Origin: Victivallaceae bacterium
Lineage (GTDB): Bacteria; Verrucomicrobiota; Lentisphaeria; Victivallales; Victivallaceae
NCBI GenBank assembly: GCA_024405735.1
Contig: JAKSOF010000001.1
Coordinates: forward strand, 1-64,000
Reading direction: 5' to 3'
Length of the DNA stretch: 64,000 nt
The position numbers and the translations under genes were made by a program. Positions 1 to 7,442 of this stretch are shown piece by piece. The notes below the pieces were generated by a model that worked only from the letters and a program-made list of their open reading frames with translations, ran no database searches and was not told where the DNA came from. Position 1 is the stretch's first letter, and every line of letters starts with the position of its first letter.

Positions 1-62
1 ATCTCTCATCTCTCATCTCTCATCTCTCATCTCTCATCTCTCATCTCTCATCTCTCATCTCT
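1..62. repeat. Heptanucleotide tandem repeat (ATCTCTC)n
   Basis: Eight perfect copies of the 7-base unit ATCTCTC are followed by a ninth that ends in A instead of C. The array touches the window edge, so its true length is unknown. One strand is pure C/T apart from the A in each unit. No reading frame with a start uses it. It is a simple-sequence tract of the kind that changes length by slippage; no role can be assigned. Confidence 0.95.
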
Positions 63-257
63 AAAATCGCAGGAGATTTTAAGGGGGCAGGGGGATCTTT
101 AACAAAAAGTAAAAACTACCACAGCGAGCCGACGAGTACCGCAGACGCGACAGCGTCGAGGAACGGATCGAGGGGAGCCGGGGGCACCCCCGAAAATCGA
201 CCGAAGCCGCGAAGCGGGGCGCACCCTCTTACGGGTGCGCAGGAGATTTTAAGGGGG
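63..257. repeat. Non-coding block bounded by a 20-bp direct repeat
   Basis: A 20-base sequence containing AGGAGATTTTAAGGGGG occurs exactly at 68-87 and again at 238-257. The 150 bases between hold several short hairpins: GCGACAGCGTCG near 150, GGGGG/CCCCC near 180-191, CCGC-GAA-GCGG near 209, and a perfect 8-bp stem GCGCACCC (219-226) / GGGTGCGC (233-240). The first repeat also forms AAAATC/GATTTT (63-80). No coding frame with a credible start is visible. It lies just downstream of the minus-strand yfcE stop, but there is no T-run after the 219-240 hairpin on the minus strand, so a classic terminator is not supported. It could be a repetitive extragenic palindrome cluster or an insertion flanked by a duplication. 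Confidence 0.7.
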
Positions 258-259
258 AA

Positions 260-799
260 TCACTCGCTGAAAAGCGTCTCCCCGTTTTCGAGTTTGCGGA
301 CGGAAAGCTTCTCCCCGTCGTAAAAGCCGAATGTCGCCGGGAAACCGTTTTTCGGCAATGAGATGGAGCCGGGATTGAAAATGGTTATATCTTCTTTTTC
401 GGCAATTCCCGGGATGTGGGTATGACCGTGCGCCAGTACGTTTCCCGTGCCGACGGGGGGCAGATGCCCCGCATTCCACAAATGTCCGTGCGTCAAAAAG
501 AAACGCCTTGCCGGCAGATCCAGTTGCGTGTAATCCGCCATCATCGGGAAGCGGAGCATCATCTGGTCGACTTCCGAATCGCAGTTGCCGCGTACCGCGA
601 GGATTTTGTCTGATTTGGCATTGAGCAACTTTGCGGCTTCAACGGGGTCGTAGAAGTCCGGGATCCCGTTGCGCGGACCGTGGTAGAGCGCGTCACCGAG
701 GAATAAAATCCGGTCGGGGCAAAGTGCGTCGGCAACGGAAAAAAGTTTTTTTAATGCCGATGGGACGCCGTGAACGTCGGAAAAAAAGAGAAGTTTCAT
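260..799 (-). CDS. yfcE: YfcE/MJ0936-type metallophosphodiesterase
   Basis: A 179-residue cytosolic calcineurin-like phosphoesterase. Metal-binding motifs are in the family order: SDVH at 7-10 (D8, H10), GD at 35-36, GNCD at 71-74, THGH at 103-106 and GHTH at 125-128. Length fits the small one-domain YfcE family, whose members hydrolyse phosphodiesters with Mn2+ in vitro; the physiological substrate is not known. The start codon overlaps the pdxY stop in an ATGA, so the two are co-transcribed from the promoter at 1663-1692. Family assignment is firm; substrate is not. Confidence 0.88.
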   Translation of the reverse strand: MKLLFFSDVHGVPSALKKLFSVADALCPDRILFLGDALYHGPRNGIPDFYDPVEAAKLLNAKSDKILAVRGNCDSEVDQMMLRFPMMADYTQLDLPARRFFLTHGHLWNAGHLPPVGTGNVLAHGHTHIPGIAEKEDITIFNPGSISLPKNGFPATFGFYDGEKLSVRKLENGETLFSE

Positions 800-1626
800 A
801 ACCCTTGCTCGATACGCCGGGTCAGTTCGGGGATCGCCTTTTCAAAGCAGACTCCGTACCAGTGATCGGCGGGCGTCGCGTGGATCGCCGCGCAGACGAT
901 GTCGGCGGCGAGCGCGGCGGCGTCGAATGCGGAAAATCCGCGCAACAGCGCTCCCGCGAAAACGGAAGCGTAAACATCGCCCGTCCCGTGTGAAGTGCGG
1001 TTGATCCGGGGATTGAAATCGTAGCGGATATTTTTGCCGTCGCTGACGGCGATGCCGAGTTTGCTTTCCTCAAAGGAAACTCCGGTCAGAATGACGTTTT
1101 TGATGTCGAGCTGATGCAGTTCCGCGATAAGTTCCCCGATTTCCTTTTGGGTGTATCCGGCAAGTTTCGGCTCTCTGCCGAGGAGAAAGGCGGCTTCCGT
1201 CAAGTTGGGCAAAAGATAATCCGCCCCCATGCAGAGCCGCTTCATCTTTTGCGGGAAATCCGCGTCGAAGCCGGGGTAGAGTTTGCCGTTGTCCGCCATT
1301 ACTGGATCGACGATGCGGAGCGCGCCCGGCGCGGCGCATTTTTGGATGATCTCAAGGATCGGATCGATCTGGTCGGCGCAGACGTATCCCGTATAAAATG
1401 CGTCGAAGCGCAGATTTTCCTTTTGCCAGCTTTCGAGGATCGGTTTCATATCGGAAGAGAGGTCGCGGAAGGTATAATTGTGAAACCCTCCCGTGTGCGT
1501 CGAAAGCACCGCCGACGGCAGGATGACCGTTTCGATGCCGCAAGCGGAAATGACGGGCAATGCGACTGTGATCGAGCATTGCCCGAAACAGGAAATGTCT
1601 TGAATGGTAAGCAGTTTCTTTTCCAT
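796..1626 (-). CDS. pdxY: Pyridoxal/pyridoxamine kinase (PdxY-like)
   Basis: A 276-residue ribokinase-fold enzyme expected to phosphorylate the 5'-hydroxyl of B6 vitamers in the salvage route to pyridoxal phosphate. Visible features are the N-terminal strand ending QDISCFGQCS, the HTGGF loop, the DPVMADNG segment for nucleotide/metal contact, and the C-terminal anion-hole motif TSHGTGDVYAS with the catalytic Asp. The start chosen is the ATG at 1626, which begins MEKKLLTIQD like the family; an upstream in-frame ATG at 1674 would add 16 residues overlapping the promoter. First gene of a two-gene unit with yfcE. A generic PfkB-type kinase is the alternative, less likely given the QDIS start. Confidence 0.85.
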   Translation of the reverse strand: MEKKLLTIQDISCFGQCSITVALPVISACGIETVILPSAVLSTHTGGFHNYTFRDLSSDMKPILESWQKENLRFDAFYTGYVCADQIDPILEIIQKCAAPGALRIVDPVMADNGKLYPGFDADFPQKMKRLCMGADYLLPNLTEAAFLLGREPKLAGYTQKEIGELIAELHQLDIKNVILTGVSFEESKLGIAVSDGKNIRYDFNPRINRTSHGTGDVYASVFAGALLRGFSAFDAAALAADIVCAAIHATPADHWYGVCFEKAIPELTRRIEQGL

Positions 1627-1662
1627 ACGGATTCTCTTGTAAAAATGAAATAACGTTCTTTT

Positions 1663-1692
1663 AATATAACACAAAAGAGATGTTTTTGCTAA
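1663..1692 (-). promoter_or_regulatory. Sigma-70-type promoter for pdxY-yfcE
   Basis: Read on the minus strand: -35 TTAGCA (1692-1687), 18-base spacer, -10 TATATT (1668-1663). It sits 37 bases upstream of the chosen pdxY ATG, which supports that start over the longer one. Confidence 0.6.
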
Positions 1693-1696
1693 TTTT

Positions 1697-2806
1697 TTAT
1701 TGGAGTGTGATCAGCGTGATTTCCGCGGTCGTGCCGAAGCGGACGGGCATACCGCCCCAGATACCCGTCCCGTCGGAAACGTAAAGTTTCATCTTGTTGA
1801 CTTCGTACCAGCCGGAAACGAATCCGTCGTTGTGATCGGCGACGTATTTTTTCAACCCGGGAAAAAGTCCGCCGTGCGTGTGTCCCGAAAGTTGGAGGAT
1901 ATAGCCCAGTTCTGCATTTTTTGCGGCATCGCGCGGCACGTGTGAGAGGAGGATCGCCGGATAAAGGCTGCCGGATATGGCGCGTCCGGCGTCGGGAACG
2001 ACGTCTCCCGTCTTTTCCGATTGATTGTTGGTGATGCCCGCGACGGTCAAATGACAGGGGAGGTCGACGCGGGCGTTTTCCAGCATCTGAATATGATGAT
2101 CGAGAAAAAATCCATTCCAGTCGCGGTAGCCGGAGTAGTATTCGTGATTTCCGGCGACGCCGAAAACGCCGTATTTCGCGCGCAGATCGCCCAGTTCGCT
2201 CAACTTTTTGGCGAGATCGTCGTTTTCTCCCTCGTAGTAGCCGTCCATATTGTCGCCGAGCAAGGCGATGATGTCGGCGTTAAGACGGTTGGTCTTTTCG
2301 ACGATACGGCGTATGTCTTGTGCCGAGCAGCGCAAATCAGCGTGGATGTCGGTCAATACCGCGATTTTGACGCCTTTGGCTTCTTCGGGAAGGTGCGGGA
2401 TCGTGACGGTATAACTTTTAACGACCGGCTCTCTCGCCCCGTTGTACAGCCCCCATGCGGCGATGAAAAGAGAGATCAGCAAGAGCGCGAAATCGGTTTT
2501 GCGGTCGGCGGCGGTACGCCATTTGCCGCCTTTTGCCGCGCGGATGAGCCGCCAGACGCCGGGAAGGATCAGCAACAGCGCAAAGACGATCAGCGCAAAT
2601 AAAAGTCCCGCCATCATCAGATAGAGCCAGCCGGGGATCGGCGGCGGCACGAAAGGGTGTCCTGTAATAAACGCAAAGATCCGCAACCGGAAAGCGATCG
2701 CTCCCACGGCGAATGCAAGCAGGCATTTCGCGATCCGGGAAATTTTAAGCGGCAATATCGCAACGCCGGAAACGATGACGAAAATCAATGCGTTATAGGT
2801 GAACAT
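1697..2806 (-). CDS. Membrane-anchored metallophosphoesterase (YaeI/YkuE-like)
   Basis: A 369-residue protein with about four predicted membrane segments at roughly 4-20, 26-44, 60-82 and 104-120, followed by a calcineurin-like phosphoesterase domain. Metal-site motifs are TDIHAD (about 152-157), LLGDNMDG (about 185), GNHEYY (about 220), a LSHVPRD segment and SGHTHGG (about 310). The catalytic domain should face outward or sit on the membrane surface. Relatives include YkuE and YaeI and some lipid-A precursor pyrophosphatases, so a lipid or UDP-lipid substrate is possible but not shown. It follows the C39-like gene by 16 bases, probably in one transcript. Confidence 0.82.
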   Translation of the reverse strand: MFTYNALIFVIVSGVAILPLKISRIAKCLLAFAVGAIAFRLRIFAFITGHPFVPPPIPGWLYLMMAGLLFALIVFALLLILPGVWRLIRAAKGGKWRTAADRKTDFALLLISLFIAAWGLYNGAREPVVKSYTVTIPHLPEEAKGVKIAVLTDIHADLRCSAQDIRRIVEKTNRLNADIIALLGDNMDGYYEGENDDLAKKLSELGDLRAKYGVFGVAGNHEYYSGYRDWNGFFLDHHIQMLENARVDLPCHLTVAGITNNQSEKTGDVVPDAGRAISGSLYPAILLSHVPRDAAKNAELGYILQLSGHTHGGLFPGLKKYVADHNDGFVSGWYEVNKMKLYVSDGTGIWGGMPVRFGTTAEITLITLQ

Positions 2807-2822
2807 CGTTTGAAATACGGTT

Positions 2823-3566
2823 TTACCGTCCGTTTCCCGTCGGAGAAACGATCAGTATCTCATAGGTCATCGCCACCGCGTTGTCGAGCGTCATCAGCTT
2901 GTTGTCGGAACTGTTTCCCCAGGGATCGCGGTAGATCACCCGGTCGATCCCGCCTTTTTTATCGACGGCATAGCCTGTGATGATGCGCATATGACCGCCC
3001 GGAGTGCGGTCTTTCGGATCAAGATTCATCTCGACCGACCAGAGCATCGGGATCCCGTTGTCGATGTTTTCCTTGAGGAGCGTCAACATCAATTCGCGCA
3101 ATTCTTTGCGGTTTTTGGCAAAAAGCGGGACTGCGATATGGGGATCGGCGACTTCCAAAGCGCGCATCCCCGACTGCGCGAATTTGCGCATCTTGCCTTT
3201 GGGGGCGACGGAACCGTATGCGTCAAAAAGCCGGTCGAATTCCGGTTTCGACAGACGGTAAACATAACGGATGGCAAAACCGGGGATCTGGTTGTTTTCA
3301 AACGCGGCGACGATCATTCCGGTCGAAGTCCCGGTTTTTTTACTGCTGTCAAAAAGTTTGGCAAGTTTTTTTTGCGGGATCTTTTCGTCGTAATAACGCA
3401 ACACCATCGAGGTCGCCGCCGGGGCGCAGAAATTGCGTTTTTGCGAAACGTGCGGGATTTTGTCGATGTAGACTTTGTCATTGACGCGCTTGACGTTTGC
3501 GGAGAAGTTTTCAACGGCGACGAGCGGCAATGCCATCAAGGCAAGAAAGAAAAAAATCTTTTTCAT
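2823..3566 (-). CDS. Exported C39-like cysteine peptidase family protein
   Basis: A 247-residue protein with a signal peptide (MKKIFFFLALMALPLVAVE). The C39_2 papain-like fold is indicated by the NFCAPAA motif with the nucleophile at C47, GGHMRIITGY with the His at about 193, and the YRDPWGN motif supplying the third catalytic position. It lacks the ABC transporter fused to bacteriocin-type C39 peptidases, so it is more likely a periplasmic or secreted peptidase or a related acyl/amidase-type enzyme. A second protein of the same type lies at 25133-26269. The start is set by the signal peptide and by a promoter with a palindrome 15-60 bases upstream. Confidence 0.78.
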   Translation of the reverse strand: MKKIFFFLALMALPLVAVENFSANVKRVNDKVYIDKIPHVSQKRNFCAPAATSMVLRYYDEKIPQKKLAKLFDSSKKTGTSTGMIVAAFENNQIPGFAIRYVYRLSKPEFDRLFDAYGSVAPKGKMRKFAQSGMRALEVADPHIAVPLFAKNRKELRELMLTLLKENIDNGIPMLWSVEMNLDPKDRTPGGHMRIITGYAVDKKGGIDRVIYRDPWGNSSDNKLMTLDNAVAMTYEILIVSPTGNGR

Positions 3567-3580
3567 AACGGGAGATCCTG

Positions 3581-3627
3581 TTTTATATCTGCTGATATAA
3601 AATAGCGCACCCGTCGGAAAAATGCAA
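3581..3627 (-). promoter_or_regulatory. Promoter with 9-bp palindromic operator candidate
   Basis: On the minus strand: -35 TTGCAT (3627-3622), 17 bases, -10 TATTTT (3604-3599). A perfect inverted repeat, TTTTATATC (3581-3589) and GATATAAAA (3594-3602) with a 4-base spacer, overlaps the -10 and the likely start of transcription. Such a position fits a repressor operator for the C39-like/phosphoesterase unit. Confidence 0.6.
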
Positions 3628-3633
3628 TATCTA

Positions 3634-3652
3634 CCGCAGGCGAAACCTGCGG
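3634..3652. terminator. Hairpin between the MBL gene and the C39-like gene
   Basis: Stem CCGCAGG (3634-3640), loop CGAAA, CCTGCGG (3646-3652). It is followed by TTTTT on the plus strand; on the minus strand, where it would end the uxaBA-MBL transcript, the tail is TAGATATTGCATTTTT, so it is a weak intrinsic terminator at best. Confidence 0.45.
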
Positions 3653-3665
3653 TTTTTACCGGGCG

Positions 3666-4460
3666 TTAAAAATCCTTCGTTTCTCCAAGGGCAAGTTCGT
3701 CGAAACGGCAATCGGGCAGGGCGTTTTTCAAATAAGCGATCGCCGCTTCCCCGGTGCAATGAAGCAAGGCAAGACGACGGATCCTGATGCGTTTCAAAAA
3801 AGCGGCGGTCAAGGCAAGACGCGCCGCATCGGCGCAACGCAAATGCAAGCCGCCGACGATGGTGCGGATTTTGATTTCGGGGTGGATTTTCTGACAGAAA
3901 AAGAGCGTATTGAGGATCCCCGCGTGACAGCATCCCGTGACGAGGACGCCGCCTGCCGTAAGCAGAGCCGTTTCCTCCGGAATGTTATCCGGCATCGTGC
4001 AAGTTTTGTCGTGGAAAAAATTTCCGCCGCAATCTTCCGCCGTGACGCGGGGGATGGGGCCCGTGAGAAAAACGCCTTTGGCGATTTCCTGAAACGCCGA
4101 AACGGGATGAAAAACGGTATGAGACAATACTTTTTTTGCCGCTTCCGGCATCGTGAGACAATGGACTTCGCCGTCGTCGTGGCGACTGTAATGGGGCATC
4201 GCGACCCCCTGACACGCATAGATTTTTTCGGGCGACAAACGGCAAAGTCCGCCCGTGTGGTCGCGGTGGCCGTGGGAAAGGATCACTCTCGCAATGGACT
4301 CGGGAGCGATCCCCGCCTGCCGGAGATTGGGTACGAGCGCCGCGCCCGCGCCCGTGTCGAAAAGGTAGGGACAATTCCGGTAATTCAACAGCATCGCCAA
4401 GCCGAATTCCGCGCGGAATCCCGGTGTTTTGCGGTCATCGACGAGCAAGGTGATTTTCAT
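3666..4460 (-). CDS. MBL-fold hydrolase in the galacturonate operon
   Basis: A 264-residue metallo-beta-lactamase-fold protein of the group annotated as 7,8-dihydropterin-6-methyl-4-aminobenzene-phosphate synthase-like (COG1237). The N-terminal LLVDD and FDTG segments and the zinc motif SHGHRDHTGG (H63, H65, D67, H68) are present, with later GCCHAG and GGLHLR segments completing the site. Its start overlaps the uxaA stop by four bases (ATGA), so it is translated with the uronate genes. A dihydropterin role is not supported by context; a lactonase or phosphoester step linked to uronate breakdown is a guess. Family firm, substrate unknown. Confidence 0.8.
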   Translation of the reverse strand: MKITLLVDDRKTPGFRAEFGLAMLLNYRNCPYLFDTGAGAALVPNLRQAGIAPESIARVILSHGHRDHTGGLCRLSPEKIYACQGVAMPHYSRHDDGEVHCLTMPEAAKKVLSHTVFHPVSAFQEIAKGVFLTGPIPRVTAEDCGGNFFHDKTCTMPDNIPEETALLTAGGVLVTGCCHAGILNTLFFCQKIHPEIKIRTIVGGLHLRCADAARLALTAAFLKRIRIRRLALLHCTGEAAIAYLKNALPDCRFDELALGETKDF

Positions 4461-5890
4461 AAGGTCACACCGTCCTTGAAAATCGCAATCTCCTCAAAGG
4501 CGTTGTTTTCGTTGGCGGCGGCTTCGCCGTTGACGACGGCAAGGATCTTTTTTCGGAAATCCCGGTCGACTTCGGCGGGATCCCGGCGCAAGACTTCCGA
4601 GGCGTCAAAGTCGATCCAGTGCGCTTTGTTTGCCGCAAGTTCCTGATTGGTCGCGATTTTGACGGTCGGCACGACGGTGCCGAAAGGCGTCCCGCGCCCG
4701 GTGGAAAAGAGGATCAACTGCGCGCCCGCCGCGGCAAGAAGCGTCGACGCCACCATGTCGTTGCCGGGACCCGTCAGCAGATGAAGTCCTTTTTTGCGGA
4801 CGGCTTCGCCCATATTCAGAACATCTTCAACGGGCGCGCTGCCCGCTTTTTGCGTACACCCCAGCGCCTTGTCTTCCAGCGTCGTGATGCCGCCCGCCTT
4901 GTTGCCGGGAGAGGGGTTTTCCGAAACCGTTTCGCCGTAGCGGAAAAAGTATTGCTTGAAACCGTTTATCATGTTGACGCACTTGTCAAAGACTTCGCGG
5001 TCGCGGCAACGGCGCATCAACAGCGTTTCCGCCCCGAACATCTCGGGGACTTCCGACAGGATCGTTGTGCCGCCCTGTCCGTTGAGAAAGTCGCTGAAAC
5101 GGCCGATCAGCGGATTGGCGGTGATGCCGCTCAACCCGTCGGAGCCGCCGCATTTCAAACCGACGACGAGGCGATCAAGCGGACAGTTTTGCCGGCGGTC
5201 TTTGGCGGCGAGCGCGGCAAGTTGCCGCAATGCGGCAAGCCCCGCTTCGATCTCGTTCTTTTCCTCCTGCGCGACGATGAAGCGGATGCGTGCCGTATCG
5301 TAGTCGCCCAGCGTTTTTTTGAATTCGGAAATCGTGTTGTTTTCGCATCCCAATCCGACAATCAGGACTCCGCCCGCGTTGGGATGCCGGGCGAGATCGG
5401 CGAGGATCTGCCGCGTCAGCGCGTGGTCGGCGCCGAGTTGGGAGCAACCGTAGGGATGCTCCAGCGCGAGCGCGCGGTCGACGTTTTCCGGCAGTTCCGA
5501 GTTGATCTTGTTTGCTAAAGTCCGCGCCAGTTGATTGACGCATCCGACGGTCGGGATGACAAAAAGATGATTGCGGATGCCGACTTTGCCGTCGCTCCGG
5601 ATGTAACCGGAAAATTCCGGCGCGTTTTCTTCCTTGGGAACTTCGGTGAAACAGGGCGCGTATTGATAGTCGAGCAAGCCGGAAAGATCCGTCGCCATAT
5701 TGTGGCTGTGAACGTGCTCTCCTTGAGAAATCGCGCGCGTCGCGTGACCGATGGGCATTCCGTATTTGACGACGGTTTCCCCTTGGGCGATGGCGCGAAG
5801 CGCGATCTTGTGGCCGCGCGGGACATCTCCGCCGTCGCTCAAAACGACTTCGACGTTGTCCAGCGGATGGATCCGGAAAGTTTTCATCAT
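4457..5890 (-). CDS. uxaA: Altronate dehydratase
   Basis: A 477-residue enzyme that converts D-altronate to 2-keto-3-deoxygluconate in the galacturonate isomerase pathway. The N-terminal SAF domain (about 1-95) contains KYGMPIGHA and the GEHVHSHN segment. The C-terminal UxaA_C domain begins near GYIRSDGKVGIRN and carries HPYGCSQLG, GLGCENN and GLKCGGSDGLSG. Length is close to the roughly 495 residues of the E. coli enzyme. Two adjacent ATGs (5890 and 5887) are possible; the second gives the usual MKTF start. It overlaps uxaB in a tandem-ATG/TGA junction and is followed by the MBL gene. Confidence 0.93.
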   Translation of the reverse strand: MMKTFRIHPLDNVEVVLSDGGDVPRGHKIALRAIAQGETVVKYGMPIGHATRAISQGEHVHSHNMATDLSGLLDYQYAPCFTEVPKEENAPEFSGYIRSDGKVGIRNHLFVIPTVGCVNQLARTLANKINSELPENVDRALALEHPYGCSQLGADHALTRQILADLARHPNAGGVLIVGLGCENNTISEFKKTLGDYDTARIRFIVAQEEKNEIEAGLAALRQLAALAAKDRRQNCPLDRLVVGLKCGGSDGLSGITANPLIGRFSDFLNGQGGTTILSEVPEMFGAETLLMRRCRDREVFDKCVNMINGFKQYFFRYGETVSENPSPGNKAGGITTLEDKALGCTQKAGSAPVEDVLNMGEAVRKKGLHLLTGPGNDMVASTLLAAAGAQLILFSTGRGTPFGTVVPTVKIATNQELAANKAHWIDFDASEVLRRDPAEVDRDFRKKILAVVNGEAAANENNAFEEIAIFKDGVTL

Positions 5891-7329
5891 TGCAAGAGAT
5901 CCTTCAACGCCTGCCGGACGCCGTGTTTTTCGATGTTTTCAAGATGACGGGAAACCGTTTCCGCAAGAAGGGGGACGCTGGTAAGATCCATTTCCCAGAA
6001 ATCCTGATTGGCGAGCGCGCTCCTCGTGAATTCCCCGGCGGCAAGCCCGCGGTTCCGGGCGAAAAACGCGAGCACTTCCGGCGAGTCGGAAACGGGATAA
6101 TTTTTTCCGTCGACGCACCCCGTCGCCTTGCCTTCACGATCCACTTCGATGCGGTAAAAACGCAAAAGCGCCGCAAGCGCGAACGTGAGGAATTTCGGCA
6201 GTTCACCTTTCATTTTGAGGTAGTCGAGCAACGTCGGCAACACGCGGACTTTGTATTTCGACACCGAGTTGAGCGAGATCGAGAGCAACTGATGGTGCGC
6301 AAAGGGGTTGAGGAAACGTTCGACGATGGAGTCGGCGAAAAATTTCTTTTCGGCATCCGGCAACGCGACCGTCGGAAAGATCTCGTCGTAGATCGAGCGA
6401 CGCACGATTTTGCCGAAAAGGGGATCATTCATCATCTCGTCGACCTGTTTCAAGCCGCCGAGGATCGCCGCGAGCACGTTGGCGGTGTGCGCCCCGTTGA
6501 GGAAGCGCACTTTGCGGGTGCGGTAAGGCGTGAGGTCGTCGGTGATGCAGACGTTGAAACCGCATTCGGCAAGCGGCAGTTCCTTGAGTGCATCAGGCGC
6601 GCATTCCAGTACGAAAAAGTGGAAAATTTCGCCGCAGTCGATCAGTTTGTCCTCGTAGCCGAAAGATTTCTCCATTTCCGCGGCTTCGGCACGCGGATAC
6701 CCGGCGACGATCCGGTCGACGAGCGTATCGACGAAAACGCATTCTTGCTCGATGTATCCGGCAAATTCAGTGGGCAATTTCCACAGTTTTGCATATTGGA
6801 GGATGCACTTTTTGAGGGTCTTGCCGTTGTGCTCGATAAGTTCGCAGGGGATGAAAGTCACCCCCGGCAGATGTTGCTTGAAGCGTTCAAAAACGAGCGC
6901 CGTAAGTTTCGCCGGAAACGTCGTTTGCGTTTTGCCGGGTGTGTAGGCTTCCTCTTTGTACTCGATGCCCGCCTCGGTCGTGTTGGAAAAGATGAATTTG
7001 ACCGTCGGCTTGGAAAATTCTTTCTGCAACGCTTCCCATTGCGTGTAGGCGTCGATACATCCCGCGACGACTTCGATGATCTCGCGTTTTTCGACGACCT
7101 TGCCGTTGGAAACGCCGCGCAGTAAAAGCGTGTAGAGCCCCTCTTGCGCGTTGATCGCTTCCGCCATCCCGCGCGGTTGCGGCTGAACCAGAGTGACGGA
7201 ACCGTTGAATTTGCCCTGCTGATTCATTCCGTTGAGCATCCAGTCGATAAAGGCACGCAGGAAATTTCCTTCGCCGAATTGGATCGCGCGGGTCGGCAGA
7301 GCAACGGGGGCGGTGCGTTTCAACAACAT
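5887..7329 (-). CDS. uxaB: Tagaturonate reductase (altronate oxidoreductase)
   Basis: A 480-residue NAD-dependent mannitol-dehydrogenase-family enzyme expected to reduce D-tagaturonate to D-altronate. Recognisable segments are TRAIQFGEGNFLRAFIDWM near the N-terminus for the dinucleotide fold, IFSNTTEAGIEY, VRFLNGAHTANVL in the catalytic region and the Lys-containing KYKVRVLPTL segment. Length equals E. coli UxaB (483). First gene of uxaB-uxaA-MBL. uxaC, kdgK and a dedicated regulator are not in the window. Its promoter carries a 10-bp direct repeat just upstream of the -35. Confidence 0.93.
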   Translation of the reverse strand: MLLKRTAPVALPTRAIQFGEGNFLRAFIDWMLNGMNQQGKFNGSVTLVQPQPRGMAEAINAQEGLYTLLLRGVSNGKVVEKREIIEVVAGCIDAYTQWEALQKEFSKPTVKFIFSNTTEAGIEYKEEAYTPGKTQTTFPAKLTALVFERFKQHLPGVTFIPCELIEHNGKTLKKCILQYAKLWKLPTEFAGYIEQECVFVDTLVDRIVAGYPRAEAAEMEKSFGYEDKLIDCGEIFHFFVLECAPDALKELPLAECGFNVCITDDLTPYRTRKVRFLNGAHTANVLAAILGGLKQVDEMMNDPLFGKIVRRSIYDEIFPTVALPDAEKKFFADSIVERFLNPFAHHQLLSISLNSVSKYKVRVLPTLLDYLKMKGELPKFLTFALAALLRFYRIEVDREGKATGCVDGKNYPVSDSPEVLAFFARNRGLAAGEFTRSALANQDFWEMDLTSVPLLAETVSRHLENIEKHGVRQALKDLLQ

Positions 7330-7382
7330 TTTTTGGTCTCCTTAAATTATACGAAAAAGTGCTTTTGTCGGTGCCGGAATAA

Positions 7383-7442
7383 ACTATACTGCAACTTCGT
7401 GCAAAGAGCAATGGTAATTTTGTAACAAGTGCTGGTAATTTT
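7383..7442 (-). promoter_or_regulatory. uxaB promoter with 21-bp-spaced direct repeat
   Basis: Minus strand: -35 TTGCTC (7411-7406), 17 bases, -10 TATAGT (7388-7383). Immediately upstream, the 10-mer AAAATTACCA occurs twice (7442-7433 and 7421-7412), with starts 21 bases apart, that is two helical turns. The arrangement resembles a site for a dimeric activator or an AraC/LacI-type regulator of uronate genes. The distal copy overlaps the end of the neighbouring flavoprotein gene. Confidence 0.6.

Noticed and set aside
1-62. CRISPR-like array
   Set aside because: Units are seven bases and contiguous, with no spacers; this is a microsatellite.
3666-4460. Naming the MBL-fold gene as a folate-pathway enzyme
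   Set aside because: The pterin name is inherited annotation for a broad family. The operon context is uronate catabolism and no further folate gene is adjacent.
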